From Bifiguratus adelaidae (lineage: Eukaryota; Mucoromycota; Endogonomycetes; Endogonales): a DNA stretch of 42,668 nucleotides. This document shows, in pieces, positions 9,850 through 20,941 of this stretch. Where the stretch lies: assembly GCA_002261195.1 (NCBI GenBank), contig MVBO01000037.1, positions 11,187 to 53,854 on the forward strand. The letters run 5' to 3'. The position numbers and the translations under genes were made by a program. How positions within the stretch are numbered: position 1 is the first letter of the stretch; each line of letters opens with the position of its first letter. The notes under the pieces were generated by a model. It saw nothing but the letters and a program-made list of their open reading frames with translations. It did no database searches and was not told the origin of the DNA.

Positions 9850-12179
9850 CTATATAATTAAAGTCTGATTCGGCAATTGCCCGTCGGTCGCAAACTCTCG
9901 CAAAAGTCCCTGAACATAAGAGTCTTGTAGCAGCGTCAAAAATATCTTTTGTTCTCGGCCTTTCACACCATATCCGCATCCGTGGAGTAACATGTCGGAA
10001 AGTTGCGAGCTTGCTGCAAAATTTCGCAAAGATTCAAGGTCGTCACCGTTCGATAACGGCAAATTCCAAGGTGAACTCTTTTGGTTGAGTCGCTGAAAGT
10101 ACCTCCAGAAAAGTAGCAAGGCAGTGAGTATATTTTGTTTGGCCGACCTGACTCTCGTATGATCCAGCCCATCAATATTGGCGACAACCCAGTTGACATC
10201 GCACACGATTCGCAAATTCGATAGCGAAATATTGCCTTGCAGATAATCAAAGAGATATTCGAGGCCAGCCAAGATATTCTTCGCCGCCACAAGCGACGTG
10301 TCCATGCCCTTGTGTTCAAATTGCTCTTGCACGGAAATGGGCGAAAGCAGACCATCAACACGTTGTGGTAGAAATCGGAAGTGAATCAGTATCCATCGGA
10401 TCCAGAATTGACTCAAAGCTTCCAATTCCCCGGTGGTGACGGCGTTCTGAATCAGCTCCTGTACCGACATGGGTTGTAAAGGAGCATCTGAGTATTTGAT
10501 TTCGTCTGGTATGCTTGAAGCCCATTCCAAAAGGTCAGTCTCCAATTTTAGGCAAAAGTCGATGGAGGAAAAGGTGGGGACGTCAAAAATATGCATCAAG
10601 AGTTCGTCGGTGAATGAGTCGTCAGGCTTGTACCATTTCTTGGCGAGGACGGTTAAGTGATTGAAGTTCTTGATGGCGCTACGAGTCTTCAATGTTTCGT
10701 CAGGTAATGCGTCGACGAGGGCAACTCCTGGAATCGAGCCATCAAATCGTCTCCTGCAATGATGCTGTGAAAGTTTTTCACAACACTACGCGTGCGAGTT
10801 GTGGTTTGGGATGTTTTGCCTGTTTCAGCCTTTACTTCCATTCGTGCCCACAATTCTTCGCAAGATATAGAAGAGCTTTTGATCCGCTTCATGTGCCAGA
10901 ACAGGGATCGATAGAGGCTCCACATGATACGTATCCACTCCTGCCGTTCAATGTTTTCAGTCGCAGCAGCAGCTGCATTTCCGTCATTGGCGGATGGATC
11001 CTCCAAACTAGGTTGTATGGCATAGCCGATCCGGAGAGCGCAACTTGCGTGCTTGGTGCTCGACTTTATCCTCCGTGTCAGCTTGTAATAATGGACCAGA
11101 ATAGCATGAATCTTGAGCGTGTAGAGCGACGCGTTGTCAAAGGAGTCGGCGGCAAGCTCTAAAGCGCGGGAAACATAGAATACGCTCAGCTCTCTTGCCT
11201 CATCTGGCGAAAATTTTCGAGTGCTGAAACTGTTCAGCGAGTACCATTCTTCGACGATAACTAGGGCGCACATTGCCATGACAACGCCTGAATCCATGAG
11301 GTTGTCCAAGCCACGATAATGCTTCCAAAATGTTCGCTCATGTATGTAAAACGGTTGACTGATAGCAAAGTATTTTGTGATAAGATGTGGTACCCATCGG
11401 TGTGGTTCGAGAGTATTCATGATCGGAGTATCAATAGTAATGTCTCCTGATTGAGTAACTTCCAAGCGCAAGAAAACCTCATAGTCCTGATTTGCGAATA
11501 TATTGCGTCCTTGTCTAGCTCGCAAAACGGTACCAGTGGATTTTGATGGTGCTTTGAGGAGTGAAGGGTTAGATGGTGAACTGATTTCTTCCTTAGTGTA
11601 AACTTGCCAGCCTTGAGAGATGAATTGGGACCACTCTGCCAAGCTGTGAAGATTGGTACATATACTCAACCCTTGACCATTAAGCGAGACTGTCCACTCC
11701 AACAAGCGACCATCGGGCAAACGTATCGTCATTGACCAAGGCGGCTGATGTGTCCCGCCGAAATTCCGTTTTCTTGCCGCAACCCAATCGGGTAACTGAA
11801 AAGCCGCGGAAGCTTTTGCTACTGAGTTGTCGGGTGCTGCTTTTGCTGCTGATGTCCTTGCTATGAGACCTTGACCAGGAAAGGTTGAAGCGGGAAGTTT
11901 GTCATATGGATTGTTGTTGGATAGACCTGATAGATCAGTATCGAGAGCATGCACGGCAGCGATGAGATTCTGAGACTCAGCAAAGAGCTTTTGTATATCT
12001 GCTTCACCAGCCTTGCGTCTCGTGATGCGAACTTGAACGCATTCCAAGTTTTTCTGTACACATCGTGTGCACTTGACAGCAGATACACTTGCTGAAATTT
12101 CGGGCATCGAACACTTTCGGTGGGCCTTGCGGCATTGCTCACAAGGAATTGCTCGCTTTTCATATTGCTTTGCTCCCAT
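9850..12179 (-). CDS. Zn2Cys6 fungal transcription factor, with one frameshift
   Basis: Reading from ATG 12179, an N-terminal binuclear zinc cluster (CEQCRKAHRKC, 13-residue loop, CTRCVQKNLEC; the loop is slightly longer than usual) is followed by a linker and a fungal-specific regulatory middle domain (WRIMWSLYRSLFW-like segment EWIRIMWSLYRSLFWHMKR). The first frame stops at 10689. The second frame continues the homology (ALPDETLKTRSAIKNFNHL ... ELLMHIFDVPTFSSIDF) to 9850. The switch lies at about 10727-10732 in TTCCAGGAG, where one extra C would restore GVALVDALPDET. Intact length would be about 776 residues. No GT-AG intron fixes it convincingly. It may be a recent pseudogene or a one-base error. 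A more decayed paralogue lies 2.3 kb to the right. Target genes are unknown; nearby oxidoreductases and transporters make a pathway regulator plausible. Confidence 0.75.
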
Positions 12180-12503
12180 GTATCTCACTTGTCTACTGTG
12201 AGGAAAGTACAGTGCAAGGAAAGAGTAGTCTCCACTATCGAATCTAGGTATTTAAAGAATAAGAAATGTTACTCCGTGGGCAGCTGATGCCCGACTTTCC
12301 ATATTAGGGAAGAATAGCCCCAGAAGTGGCACTACGTCCGAGACTCAAGCTAAGCTACCGTCGATCACCAATCGTCATCGATGCATGGCTCGCACGTTGC
12401 ACGTCCTCGATTTTTCAGCCTTCATACGTCAGTAATGTCTCTTAGTCTTGGGCATATCTAGTTTCATCTCACTCGGCGGCTACTTTTGATAATCCTTCGG
12501 CAT
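12180..12503. other. Upstream region of the Zn2Cys6 regulator
   Basis: No gene seen. This is the presumed promoter of the regulator, shared with the end of the DUF2264 relic. No clear element recognised. Confidence 0.4.
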
Positions 12504-13110
12504 TTAGTTGCTGCGGCGAACGTAATGCTTTGCCACCACTAATTGCACACCTTTGTTCTTGAAGATATCTTGTAGCTCGGCCACTGTCGGTGAGTATGGG
12601 GGCTGTGACCAAGCCGACTTGACTGCTGCTCCTCCGTTAGGATCAGCCAAAACAGCGCAAGCGAAGACACTCCCAGCGCCGGCCTTCACATTACCTCTCA
12701 ATTGTGGAACGAAAAGTTCGAGGGAACATGATACTAGTGTTTCCATGTGGAGCAATGACTCTTCCCGAGCGTGCTCGCGACGAGAGATCCAAAATGCCGC
12801 TAAAGTCACCTAGCGAGCTTTCGACCCAGGCTGATCCTACTTCGCAGTGAGTCTTGTCGACGTTGCAGTCCGTTCGAGATACAGCAAACCCACCTTCAAT
12901 GGTAGTAAGCGCTCTAGGGGACGAGATTTTGTGAACTTGGATATACCATTGCCCCTGAGGAATCAACCATGTTTCCACTTGGATATCAGACCATGGCTTC
13001 CAGAGAGAGTAGAGTATGTCATTCGCAATATGCGCATCAACACAATGTTCCCTGACCCGATAATGCCTTCCATCATCACTAAGAGCAATCATGCTGTCAA
13101 ACGTCCCAAT
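12504..13110 (-). pseudogene. DUF2264-type protein, C-terminal remnant
   Basis: The minus strand reads IGTFDSMIALSDDGRHYRVR, LYSLWKPWSDIQVETWLIPQ, WYIQVHKISSPRALTTIEGG, and SSLGDFSGILDLSS in one frame. It then shifts near 12770-12800 to RREHAREESLLHMETLVSC, GAGSVFACAVLADPNG to a stop at 12504. The W.PW.D..VETWLIP and EGGFA elements fit the C-terminal part of DUF2264, a family with an all-alpha toroid domain and a C-terminal beta domain related to polysaccharide-active enzymes; function unproven. The large N-terminal domain is absent: homology begins next to a telomere-like array. Family call from memory, moderately sure. Confidence 0.55.
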
Positions 13111-13114
13111 ATTG

Positions 13115-13130
13115 AAACCCTAACCCTAAA
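13115..13130. repeat. Interstitial telomeric motif (AAACCCTAACCCTAAA)
   Basis: Two full CCCTAA units flanked by A, TTTAGGG-type on the minus strand. It sits immediately before the first recognisable residues of the DUF2264 remnant. Confidence 0.8.
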
Positions 13131-13898
13131 GGAACAAAAAAGGGAATGCCGCGGCGCCACCGACATTCACATGGGTCATTCGCTAACATGCTATGCTACA
13201 GGAGCCGACATCCGACGTATGGGTTGAGTATCGCCAAAAGAAAAGGTACACTGTTCACAAGGAACAGCGGAGAGGTAGGGCTAAAAGGATCGAGCTAGTG
13301 CTTCCAGTTTGTTACCGTTGATGCTTATGGTACTGATCCAAATTCCAAATCTTTTTAGCTTAATTTCACTTCTCCAAGCAAGTCGCGTCACGAATGCCTT
13401 ATTGCCATCATCTTGCGCGTCAAACTTGTTTACTATCGTCAGATCTATTAAAGCTCCCTTCTATTCAATCAGATACCTGGAAGTATGTATTAAGAAGCTA
13501 AAGGGATGGAAGTAGTACAGGAATTGCAATGCGAGGTTCCCAGGTTGCTGAAAAAGGACATGTTCGCAGACAACCGGCGAAAATTTGGTTCTGAATCTTC
13601 TTGCGACGCGTCATTGGCAACATTACTAATACTGAGTAAAGGTTCTCAATATCTGCTTCAGGCGGATAGCGTATGTAGCTCGAAAGCTCGAAAATGTCTT
13701 AATGTCTTCATTCGGAGCACATCATTTGGGCCTATTATTCTCAAAGTTATGTTATACAAGGGCAATGCAAGTAAGCGATTCCCAATGTGTGAACTGACTA
13801 GTTTTAAAAACGCCAATCCATGGCCACTGGATTCGGATAACTACATGCTTCATGTCACGTACCTGCACAAGGTAAAGTAACCTAAGGCGATCCGTCAC
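13131..13898. other. Intergenic, one uncharacterised open frame
   Basis: A plus-strand open frame at 13506-13880 (ATG, about 124 codons) has no recognised similarity, no signal peptide and no repeats. I do not call it a gene. Confidence 0.35.
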
Positions 13899-14490
13899 TA
13901 CTTGCTGGCAGAGGCAGGAATTGCGGAGGGATGTTTGACCCAGGCTAGGTTCACATCACGGCTGACCATATAGTTTGTAGTTTCTCCGAAACGTCTCGGA
14001 TCTTCCCCCATCAGATTGTGGGGGAAGGGTGTGTTGAACGGAGTCTGTGACTCGAGATATTGGATTTGCTCGTCCTATAGCGTGATTTCAAAAGCTTTGA
14101 GATTGTCCAGAAGATGCTCGATTTTACGTCCCCCGATAATTGGAAACACATAAGGGGTTCTTTGGAGACAGTACGCAATGGCAACCGACGTTATGGAACC
14201 TCCGACTTCTTGCGCAACCTGTTCGAGCGCAGCAGAGGCCTTTCCTTCCGCAGCACTGATACCTGCGCCAGGAAAAGAGCGAATCAGTTCATTCTCCCTT
14301 TGGCGTTCCTCAATGACGGTTTACTCTTGAAGCGACCTGACCTTGCTGTTCCCCATGGTGCCAAGGCGATGCCTTCCTCGACACACATTGGGAGGATGTC
14401 GCGCTCAAAGTCACTAACATAACATTCCACAAACCTTGATAAATGACGAATTGCGTTAGCGCGTGGTCTCTTGCATGCTGAAGTAACGTA
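13899..14490 (-). pseudogene. Aryl-alcohol dehydrogenase-like aldo-keto reductase, C-terminal relic
   Basis: The minus strand spells the second half of an AAD-type aldo-keto reductase (NADPH-dependent aldehyde/ketone reductase, TIM barrel): TQFVIYQGLWNVM, frame change, SDFERDILPMC, EEGIALAPWGT (the family's GMALAPWG), RENELIRSFPG, GSITSVAIAYCLQRTPYVFP, IIGGRKIEHLLDNLKAFEI (NADP-binding end of the barrel), a TAG stop near 14078-14080, and DEQIQYLESQTPFNTPFPHN. There is also a stop near 14325. The N-terminal half with the catalytic Tyr/Lys/His is absent. It abuts the second Zn2Cys6 relic at about 14480, so two unrelated gene pieces are joined. Confidence 0.8.
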
Positions 14491-15640
14491 ACTTTTGTAG
14501 GCGTGCCCACGAGTCTTCGTGCAGAATCACTGCACTCTTGCTGCTCTTCACCTCCCAAAAGAGGAATTCATAGATGCTCCACATTATTCGTAACCACTCA
14601 TGCGTTTCAATTTTAGCGATCGCTACATCTGCTGAAATGTTGTTCATCTCCAGGAAGTCCATATATCTGGATTGCATGAAGTAGCCGATGCGTAGCGCGT
14701 GACAGGCGAGCGTAACACTTGATTTTACTGGCTGGGCTATCTTATGATATTGGATCAACACAACAAAGGTCTAAAGAGCATTTAATGACTCATCGTCAAA
14801 CATCTCATCTGTGTATTCCTGAGCGCAGGACGCGTAGTATTCACAGAGACGCTTTGCCTCCGCAGAAGAGAAATGCGGTCACCAAGAGTAATAGAGCTTG
14901 CCAGTTGTCGATCGTGACTGTCGCAGGTATGGCCATGACAAGAGCTAATTGCATCGGGTCATCCATGAGTGCATATTGCTTCCAAAATGCCGATTCATAC
15001 AGATAGGGTGGCAAGTTCAGAATAACTATGTCTTGAGAGGGAAAAATATCCACCAACGCGGCTCAAAGTCTGGCGCGGTTATCCGACCACCAATGGCGGA
15101 ATGTCTTCGTATTTCGAGTCTCCGAAAATGAATTTCGTGGTCCGGATTGGTGAATAGGTACCTGCGTTCCCGTACCGGAAGAGAATTGCCGACCGGGCGC
15201 GATGAGGTCTTTGGAATCGATGGAGCCTGGACAATTCGACAAGGTATGTTGTCCTGCCAAATGTGGACAGTAAATAGGGATAACTCCTCCAGAGAAGGCA
15301 GATTAGTGGAAATACTCAGTCCTGTGCCATTCGGTGAGACTATCCATTGGAGTAAGCGACTGCCCGATACCATCAACACAGTTGATGATGGAAAGCGCAT
15401 CTGCATGATGTGACCATGTGCATGGAGAAGACTGCAATCGTCAGCGCAACCGTCGTGGTTGCTTCCGTCTGCAAATGCCCTTGTAACACGGATGAATCAG
15501 ACGATGAAATCAACCTGGACGATGGAGAGGACGGTGGAGGTGGATCGGTGCAGAAATCGGAATTGTAAAAAGCAAGCGCACCCCGAGATGATAGACTTGA
15601 TATCTCGTCACTAAGGGCAGCTAGGGCTGGACCGAGGTTC
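14490..15640 (-). pseudogene. Second Zn2Cys6 regulator, decayed paralogue
   Basis: Fragments in several minus-strand frames align in order with the regulator at 9.85-12.18 kb. RLLQWIVSPNGTGLSISTNL corresponds to RLLEWTVSLNGQGLSICTNL. LPPYLYESAFWKQYALMDDP corresponds to QPFYIHERTFWKHYRGLDNL. CHALRIGYFMQSRYMD plus THEWLRIMWSIYEFLFWEVK correspond to CALRIGYAIQPS and QEWIRIMWSLYRSLFWHMKR. The zinc cluster is not recognisable and the C-terminal part is missing: the homology ends at about 14490 against the aldo-keto reductase relic. Multiple frameshifts. It is a paralogue by duplication, long decayed. Confidence 0.75.
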
Positions 15641-16146
15641 ACGTTTTACGTCGAAGTTTTGGAAAATGGTAACCGAGCAACCGGGAGTTAAAAGGAGTTT
15701 TGTCAACGGCCTTCAAACCTCAACGCGATGAGCAAACAGAGAGAGTCAACCAAACGTTGGAGCAGTAACTTCGCATGTTCACCTCTTTTCAACAAGTATA
15801 GAGCGCGTCCCTAAAGGAGGAAGTGGTGTCATAACCACTCACCTTCGCTGCCTGATAATGGCAATTCAGCAAGACCACAAGACACTCATGAAAATATATT
15901 ACTTTGCAACCATTGGTGTCATAACAATATTATGTCCTTTATTGCTCATTTGTAAAGTATTGTAGTAGCCAAGCATGTAACGTTGCTTATTATCAAAAGT
16001 CCTCTGTGCAAGCATCATTCCAGTTATGCACTTACCTTGTCCCTAGTCATTTTCCGATACGACGCTCACCTTAGTTCTGTTGTGTATATGCTCGTCCCCT
16101 TCGATCCAAGCGCTGATAATGGGCGCCAATTTATATGCTCATTTTA
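15641..16146. other. Intergenic, no gene seen
   Basis: No supported feature; moderately AT-rich from 15880 to 16010. The stem-like GTGGTGTCATAACCAC near 15824 was checked as a tRNA anticodon arm and does not fit. Confidence 0.4.
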
Positions 16147-17976
16147 TCATTCACTTGGCTCTTCTTCCAGTTGTGCAACTACTTGAAAGTGACAACGCCT
16201 ATGGCTAATTAGCCGCTTCAGCACATATACAAACTCGTGTCGATCGTCTACATCCCGTGGATCATGCCTCGCCCAAAACTCCTCGAAGTCCTCGTCGGTT
16301 TGTATTTGAAATGGTGTTGGCCTCGTGATGGGCGTAAATGGCAAGCCTTGTTTGGCAAATTCGTCAAGTCTCGCCTTGGTGAGCAGTTTGCTCTTGTTGA
16401 CACTGTAGATCTTTACCCTATGGCAACTGCTCGTGACATGCAGACCCCAATTCCATGCACTGCGGACAAACGTAGGCTGCGTGTTCAGCGAGTTATCCCA
16501 GCAACGGGCAAGGAGCTCAATCCATCCTTCCGCGTCAACGGGAATATCAACGTGCCATAATCTCCATGCGAATTTGTGTTTTGAAGAGAGATTTTCCGGT
16601 GGAACGTCGTACCAGACAAAACCTCCATCCGCGCTGACTTCCACACGTTCTGGCCATCGACCGCCTCCGCTGTATGCCCAGCCTTTGACCGTTATTGTTC
16701 CAGTGTGAACAACGACTTCCTTGGCCAAAGGCTCCATAATGGCACTGCTCACGGGCATCTCCTGAATTTGTATGCCTGTAGTGTACAGTTGATTATGTTT
16801 GCCGACTTGGCTGTTAAAGTAAAGATATTCCTTGGATTGAACAGGTGCGCGAGACGGATCAGAGAGCGCTTTGATCCGGTATAGCCACTTTACGGAGCGA
16901 GCACCAATGTATCCATATACGACTGCGCGAAGAGGATAGCCGTGAATCTTTGGAAGGGACTCGCCGTTCATCTCCCATGCTAGCAGTACTTCGTGGAGTT
17001 TCACTTTGGAGTAGGGAACAGACACAACATAGTTTTGCACCTGACCCTACAAATTGCGCGAGACATGATTTGCGATATCATTCAATAAGATCAGGGACGT
17101 ACCTGCTTAAAATATGCGTCGGCGCCATAAAATTCCAAATGTTTTGCGCATTTATCATTTCGTCTCCCTCACCGGCGTATTCTTCAATTTGCTCAATACG
17201 ACGAGTACCACTGCATTGAATCGTCACCAAGTTTGTTTTCCTTGGAAAAATCTCTTCATTCTGCAATTCTTCAAGAGTGAGACGCCTTGGGTTTTTCACC
17301 AGCCCATCCACCTGGAGGAAATACTTGGAAGCATCAATATCCGGAATACCACCGTGGTTGCGCACAAAGAAAAGCTGGTTCGGAGTGACAGGCTTTGCCG
17401 TCACGAGACGCTATATGTCGACCTTGTTAGCAGCTATGAACCCATTGTCGGCAGACAGGGTCTTACCTTGGGCGGCTCGCCATTGTACGGGAATTCCAAC
17501 AAATGTAGCATATCCGGGTGCTTTTCCTGAGCGACTCTCCACCAACTCTCCTCAGGTATGCTCATCAACGGTCCGCCAATGACCTTGTGCCACAATTTCC
17601 ATCGTAATCCCTCTAAGAGAGGATTTGTGTCGGGAATGGGACAAAGTTGAAATTCTGGTGGAGGTGGAAACGTGTGACGTGCGAGTATTTCAGCTGCCCT
17701 AGCTTTCTTCTCTGGATAATTCTCCCATTCAATGTAGCCTCTCCATCCTGGTATTTCCTCGGCAAAGGCGCTCTCTCCCTCAATGTCCTCGTCGGAAGAG
17801 CCAGATTCAGATTTAGTCTTGTCGCGTACCGTTTGAATTCGAATAGGTAACTCAGCGGGTAGCAACCCTTGCTCGAGTTTCCATTCTTTTGCGCTCTGAC
17901 AAGGAAAGGTGTAATTAGAGCTTCTTTTGAAAGAAAAGTTCCATACCTTAATTGCATCGTCTGTAAATCTGTTCAT
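16147..17976 (-). pseudogene. Sulfite-oxidase-type molybdenum enzyme with internal deletion
   Basis: Four exons: 17947-17976, 17467-17895, 17103-17410, 16147-17046, all introns GT-AG and phase 0. The product belongs to the sulfite oxidase/nitrate reductase Mo-pterin family: LFFVRNHGGIPDID, VTIQCSGTRR with the Mo-ligand Cys (about residue 219), EMNGESLPKIHGYPLRAVV, GARSVKWLYRI, then the Mo dimerisation domain (ITVKGWAYSGGGRWPERVEV, DNSLNTQP, WNWGLHVTSSCHRVKI). Exon 3 is 308 nt, not a multiple of three. After EGDEMINA the frame jumps to KHLEFYGADAYFKQ, so about 30 residues (family GAISTAxWxGVxLxDVL) and the frame are lost at about 17141-17150. No intron can explain this. There is no heme domain. 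Probably inactive; the rest is well kept, so the loss looks recent. Confidence 0.8.
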
Positions 17977-19238
17977 GTTGCGTTACAGCTGTTGGTTCCG
18001 CCAAATCTGCGTCCCGAACAAACTGGATAATCAGTAGTGATTTAATGGATTGCACTCGATAGAAGGGGCGTATTCAGGACGATAGAGATGAATGACGGTA
18101 GTGTCCAAGGACTCGGGAGTGTATGTGAGTATTCAATTTATGCGCGCGTGTGCTTCGACACAGCGTGTTGCAATGTTATTTTGCAAAGAGAATGACCTAT
18201 GACGATCATATTTTGGCATCGAATCGACGCGTATGGCGGCAATTTTCAGGTAACAATCCGGCATCACTCGCCTCATGTAGTTCACTAGAGAAACGTAGTG
18301 GAAAGCTCATGATCTTCACCTCACCATCAACGATAATGCTGAATGAGAGAGCGGTATTCTCCGCTAAGTTATGTGTAGTCAGGGATTTGACAGCTGTCGC
18401 AATAGGTTTTCCGCCGCTTTCCGTCATTTTCGTCCAACCACCTTTCTCGTCCGCGTGACGCGAACATTACTTGTCTCAGATGGAACGAGGGCTCCGAAAG
18501 AGCGCCATAGCAGGCTTTGGACTGGAACTGCCAGTACGCCTTTCGGTAAGGATGGCATGGCCAACGGGTGCAAATCGTGGTCACATACGACTGTGCCACC
18601 TCAGCACCACCTAAAGTGAAGTGCAGACAACGTAGACCGATATACAACGCATGTACCTGGACTGTCCAGTTGACGATTCGAGATCTCTCCTAAATGCCGC
18701 GATGCGCGGTGACTAGGTAAAAGGCCAGATAATCGGTAGGCATTGGCTTTTGTGTGCAGTGCATCCGTCGGCATTTTATGGAGCATAATAATGCTGTTTT
18801 GCCATTGCGGCGCTAAATAGCAAATTGCTGCGAATGACCCGCACATTGCATCCGGTGCAAACAAAACCATTGTGCATGGCGAGTAACCAGTCGTCATGCA
18901 GGCAAAGGCGGTTGTGACTCAAATTTGGTCTACCGAATTGGTTGCAGCGTGCTCGCGCATAACCTTTTTGGACGTCGCCGTAACTTTTACCCATCAATCT
19001 GTGTGAACACAATAATGTAGCGCAGTTTAACAGAGTCCAATGCATCGGAGAAGCGCTCGGGCGGCAATTGCGATCAATGCTACGGACGCCTATATGGCCG
19101 TGGCGATGCATGCACTGGCTAATATCCGCTTCTCGCTCGAGTATTTATCCGACGGAGACATGAACTTGGACAGTCGTTCGTCCGTCAGCATCCAGGTACA
19201 TAGAGGATGCATTCGGACTTATTCTAGGACACGTTACC
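17977..19238. other. Intergenic, no confident gene
   Basis: Minus-strand pieces around 18206-18640 look slightly protein-like (GKPIATAVKSL; ALSFSIIVDGEVKIMSF; GAEVAQSYV, which recalls the end of GH3 beta-glucosidases) but do not form one frame or a family I can defend. The last 200 bases are the promoter of the small secreted protein, part of the tandem duplication. Confidence 0.35.
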
Positions 19239-19245
19239 TATAAAT
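19239..19245 (+). promoter_or_regulatory. TATA box of the small secreted protein gene
   Basis: TATAAAT, 56 bp before the ATG at 19295. The paralogue has TATAAA at the same distance. Confidence 0.6.
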
Positions 19246-19294
19246 GTACCGCAACCCAAGGGTTTCCTCCCTTATCCCAGTGAGATACCTAACC

Positions 19295-19582
19295 ATGAAG
19301 TTCTTCGCCATTGCCTCAGCAATCACTCTTTCTGTCATTGGCGCCGCCAAGGCGCAAACTGCTTGCTCAATCGCAGTAGTTTCTCTCGACGGCGGAGTCT
19401 CCGGCACGGTTTGCGCCAGCCGCATCAATGATTGCGCCATGAGTCTCGAGACGTTGATTGAGGAAAATGGATGTCAGCCAATTGTCCAACTCGGTGTCGT
19501 AACCGCATCAATCTGTTCGCTCAAGGAAGAAGCCATCAATGTCAATCACCTATTGATGGCTAGAAACTTCACTTGCGAATAG
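19295..19582 (+). CDS. Small secreted cysteine-rich protein, copy 1
   Basis: A single-exon gene of 95 residues. I chose the ATG at 19295 and not upstream, because it gives a clean signal peptide (MKFFAIASAITLSVIGAAKA, cleavage expected near residue 20-22) and a TATA box 56 bp upstream. The mature part is about 74 residues with six cysteines (about residues 24, 40, 47, 60, 74, 94), enough for three disulfides, and ends NFTCE. I recognise no family. It is duplicated 1.33 kb downstream with its flanks, and the cysteine positions and the final FTCE are kept. Secreted small proteins of this kind may act in interaction with other organisms, but this is only an inference. Confidence 0.75.
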   Translation: MKFFAIASAITLSVIGAAKAQTACSIAVVSLDGGVSGTVCASRINDCAMSLETLIEENGCQPIVQLGVVTASICSLKEEAINVNHLLMARNFTCE

Positions 19583-20571
19583 AAGTTGAAAATTTTGAAG
19601 CCTGGTTGTAATTTTTGTTAGCTGGCAGCATCCTATATACCTGAGAAGTCTCGATGAAGACTTGTATCCATACTATTGTGCGCAAAGATTGCCTTGGAAT
19701 TGATGTGCATTCCCTTTTGCCTCCGCGTACCGCACTTTCCGACTCATCTGCATCAGCCTACTTATTGTGGAGTATCAGCTGTGACCATGTGTTGACGCGC
19801 TGATTCATCTATAATCATGCAAAGGATGTTTATTAGAGACTTGCTACTGAATACGTGCGTTTGAGGTATAGCAGTGAGTTTGGGGCCATTGTTTTGTGAG
19901 CGTCTCTTCGATTCTCTGACCAAAGCTTGTATGTCTGTTACTTCAAGGTACATTGGCTGATCCATTAACAACAACATAAATGCCATTGTACTTAACGCAA
20001 TGGTGATAGTTTGGTCCTTGGTAAGAGACCGAATAGCAGATGAATTGCCGATGGTGGTCAGAAGATTACAGCCAGAAAAGATTGGTAGGATTCTACTAGC
20101 ATTTCACACACGTACATGAACTTGGTTTCTAGGGAGCGATAAAATTGCATGTGCCATAAGTGCCGCCAAGTATAAATGCTGTAAAATGACACGATGACAT
20201 AGCGTACCTTGTATCGGGAGTAAATCAGAAACGATGTGCTATTAGCGTTTTGACTCCACATGCACGCAAACACAGTTTTTACCAGAATTCATTCGACCGA
20301 TCAGTAGCAGCGCGTTTGTGTGCAAACCACATCAGGCTACTCCGAATCTAATGTCACAAGCATCGTAATGCAGGTTAACAGCAAGTTCAAATCAATCGGA
20401 GAAGCACGCTCAGTGATTAACACGGCGATTCCATGTATCTGCTGATATTTCCGCAGTTCAGAATGCACAGAGTTGGGTATGTATCCCACGGATGTGCAAA
20501 CTGGAATAATCACTCTTCCTTCAGCGGACACGGGCCACTGAGATGCCATCGGACAATTAGACCGCACTGCA
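19583..20571. other. Intergenic inside the tandem duplication
   Basis: No gene seen. Parts match between the copies: ATCGGAGAAGC..GCTC before each gene (19044-19058 and 20395-20411) and GAAGTCTCGAT..CATACT..GCGCAAA after each (from 19644 and 21009). Confidence 0.5.
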
Positions 20572-20577
20572 TATAAA
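20572..20577 (+). promoter_or_regulatory. TATA box of the second secreted-protein copy
   Basis: TATAAA, 56 bp before the ATG at 20628, the same spacing as copy 1. Confidence 0.6.
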
Positions 20578-20627
20578 CGCGCGTCAAATCCCTGGCCGTT
20601 TGTACCATACCATTCTGAAATCTCAAG

Positions 20628-20941
20628 ATGAAGATTTCGACCGTCCTTGGAGTTGTAGCAGAGTTGTAGCTCTTTTCTTAGTTAGCAATGCTAAGTGTGC
20701 GCCACGTCTATGCACAGTCGAGGTGGGATATGTGGGTAACGGAGTGACCGAATATGTTTGCGCGAATCCCGCGAAGGACTGTCAAGATGGCCTATATGAA
20801 TTGATCGAGTCAAACCGCGGATGTGAACTAGTTATAGACACGGATTCCCAACGTGCGGTGACCAGAGCAGAATGCTACTCTGTGCGTGCAGCGGATATTC
20901 TAATTGACAGATTGATTGCAAAACGCTTCACGTGCGAATAA
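20628..20941 (+). pseudogene. Small secreted cysteine-rich protein, copy 2, signal peptide broken
   Basis: Paralogue of the gene at 19295. It starts MKISTVLGVVA, but an 11-bp tandem duplication (20650-20671) throws the frame, giving a TAG at 20667-20669. Beyond it the other frame continues the signal peptide (VVALFLVSNAKC) and the mature domain with the same spaced cysteines (VCAN, DCQDG, RGCELV, ECYS, FTCE) to a stop at 20941, with one extra Cys near the N-terminus. The frame after the duplication is fully open, so this is a single recent lesion. A shifted start upstream would give a protein without a proper signal peptide. Confidence 0.75.
20650..20671. repeat. 11-bp tandem duplication
   Basis: GAGTTGTAGCA then GAGTTGTAGCT, identical at 10 of 11 bases. 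Eleven is not a multiple of three, which breaks the reading frame of the secreted-protein copy. Confidence 0.85.

Noticed and set aside
14002-14027. Perfect 9-bp inverted repeat CTTCCCCCA / TGGGGGAAG
   Set aside because: It lies inside the aldo-keto reductase relic and its bases encode the conserved FPHNLMGEDP region, so it is explained by coding sequence.
15815-15845. GTGGTGTCATAACCAC, resembling an anticodon arm
   Set aside because: The loop is not seven bases and no other tRNA parts are present.
18206-18640. Minus-strand pieces recalling the end of a GH3 beta-glucosidase
   Set aside because: Only GAEVAQSYV is suggestive; the rest does not align in any single frame.
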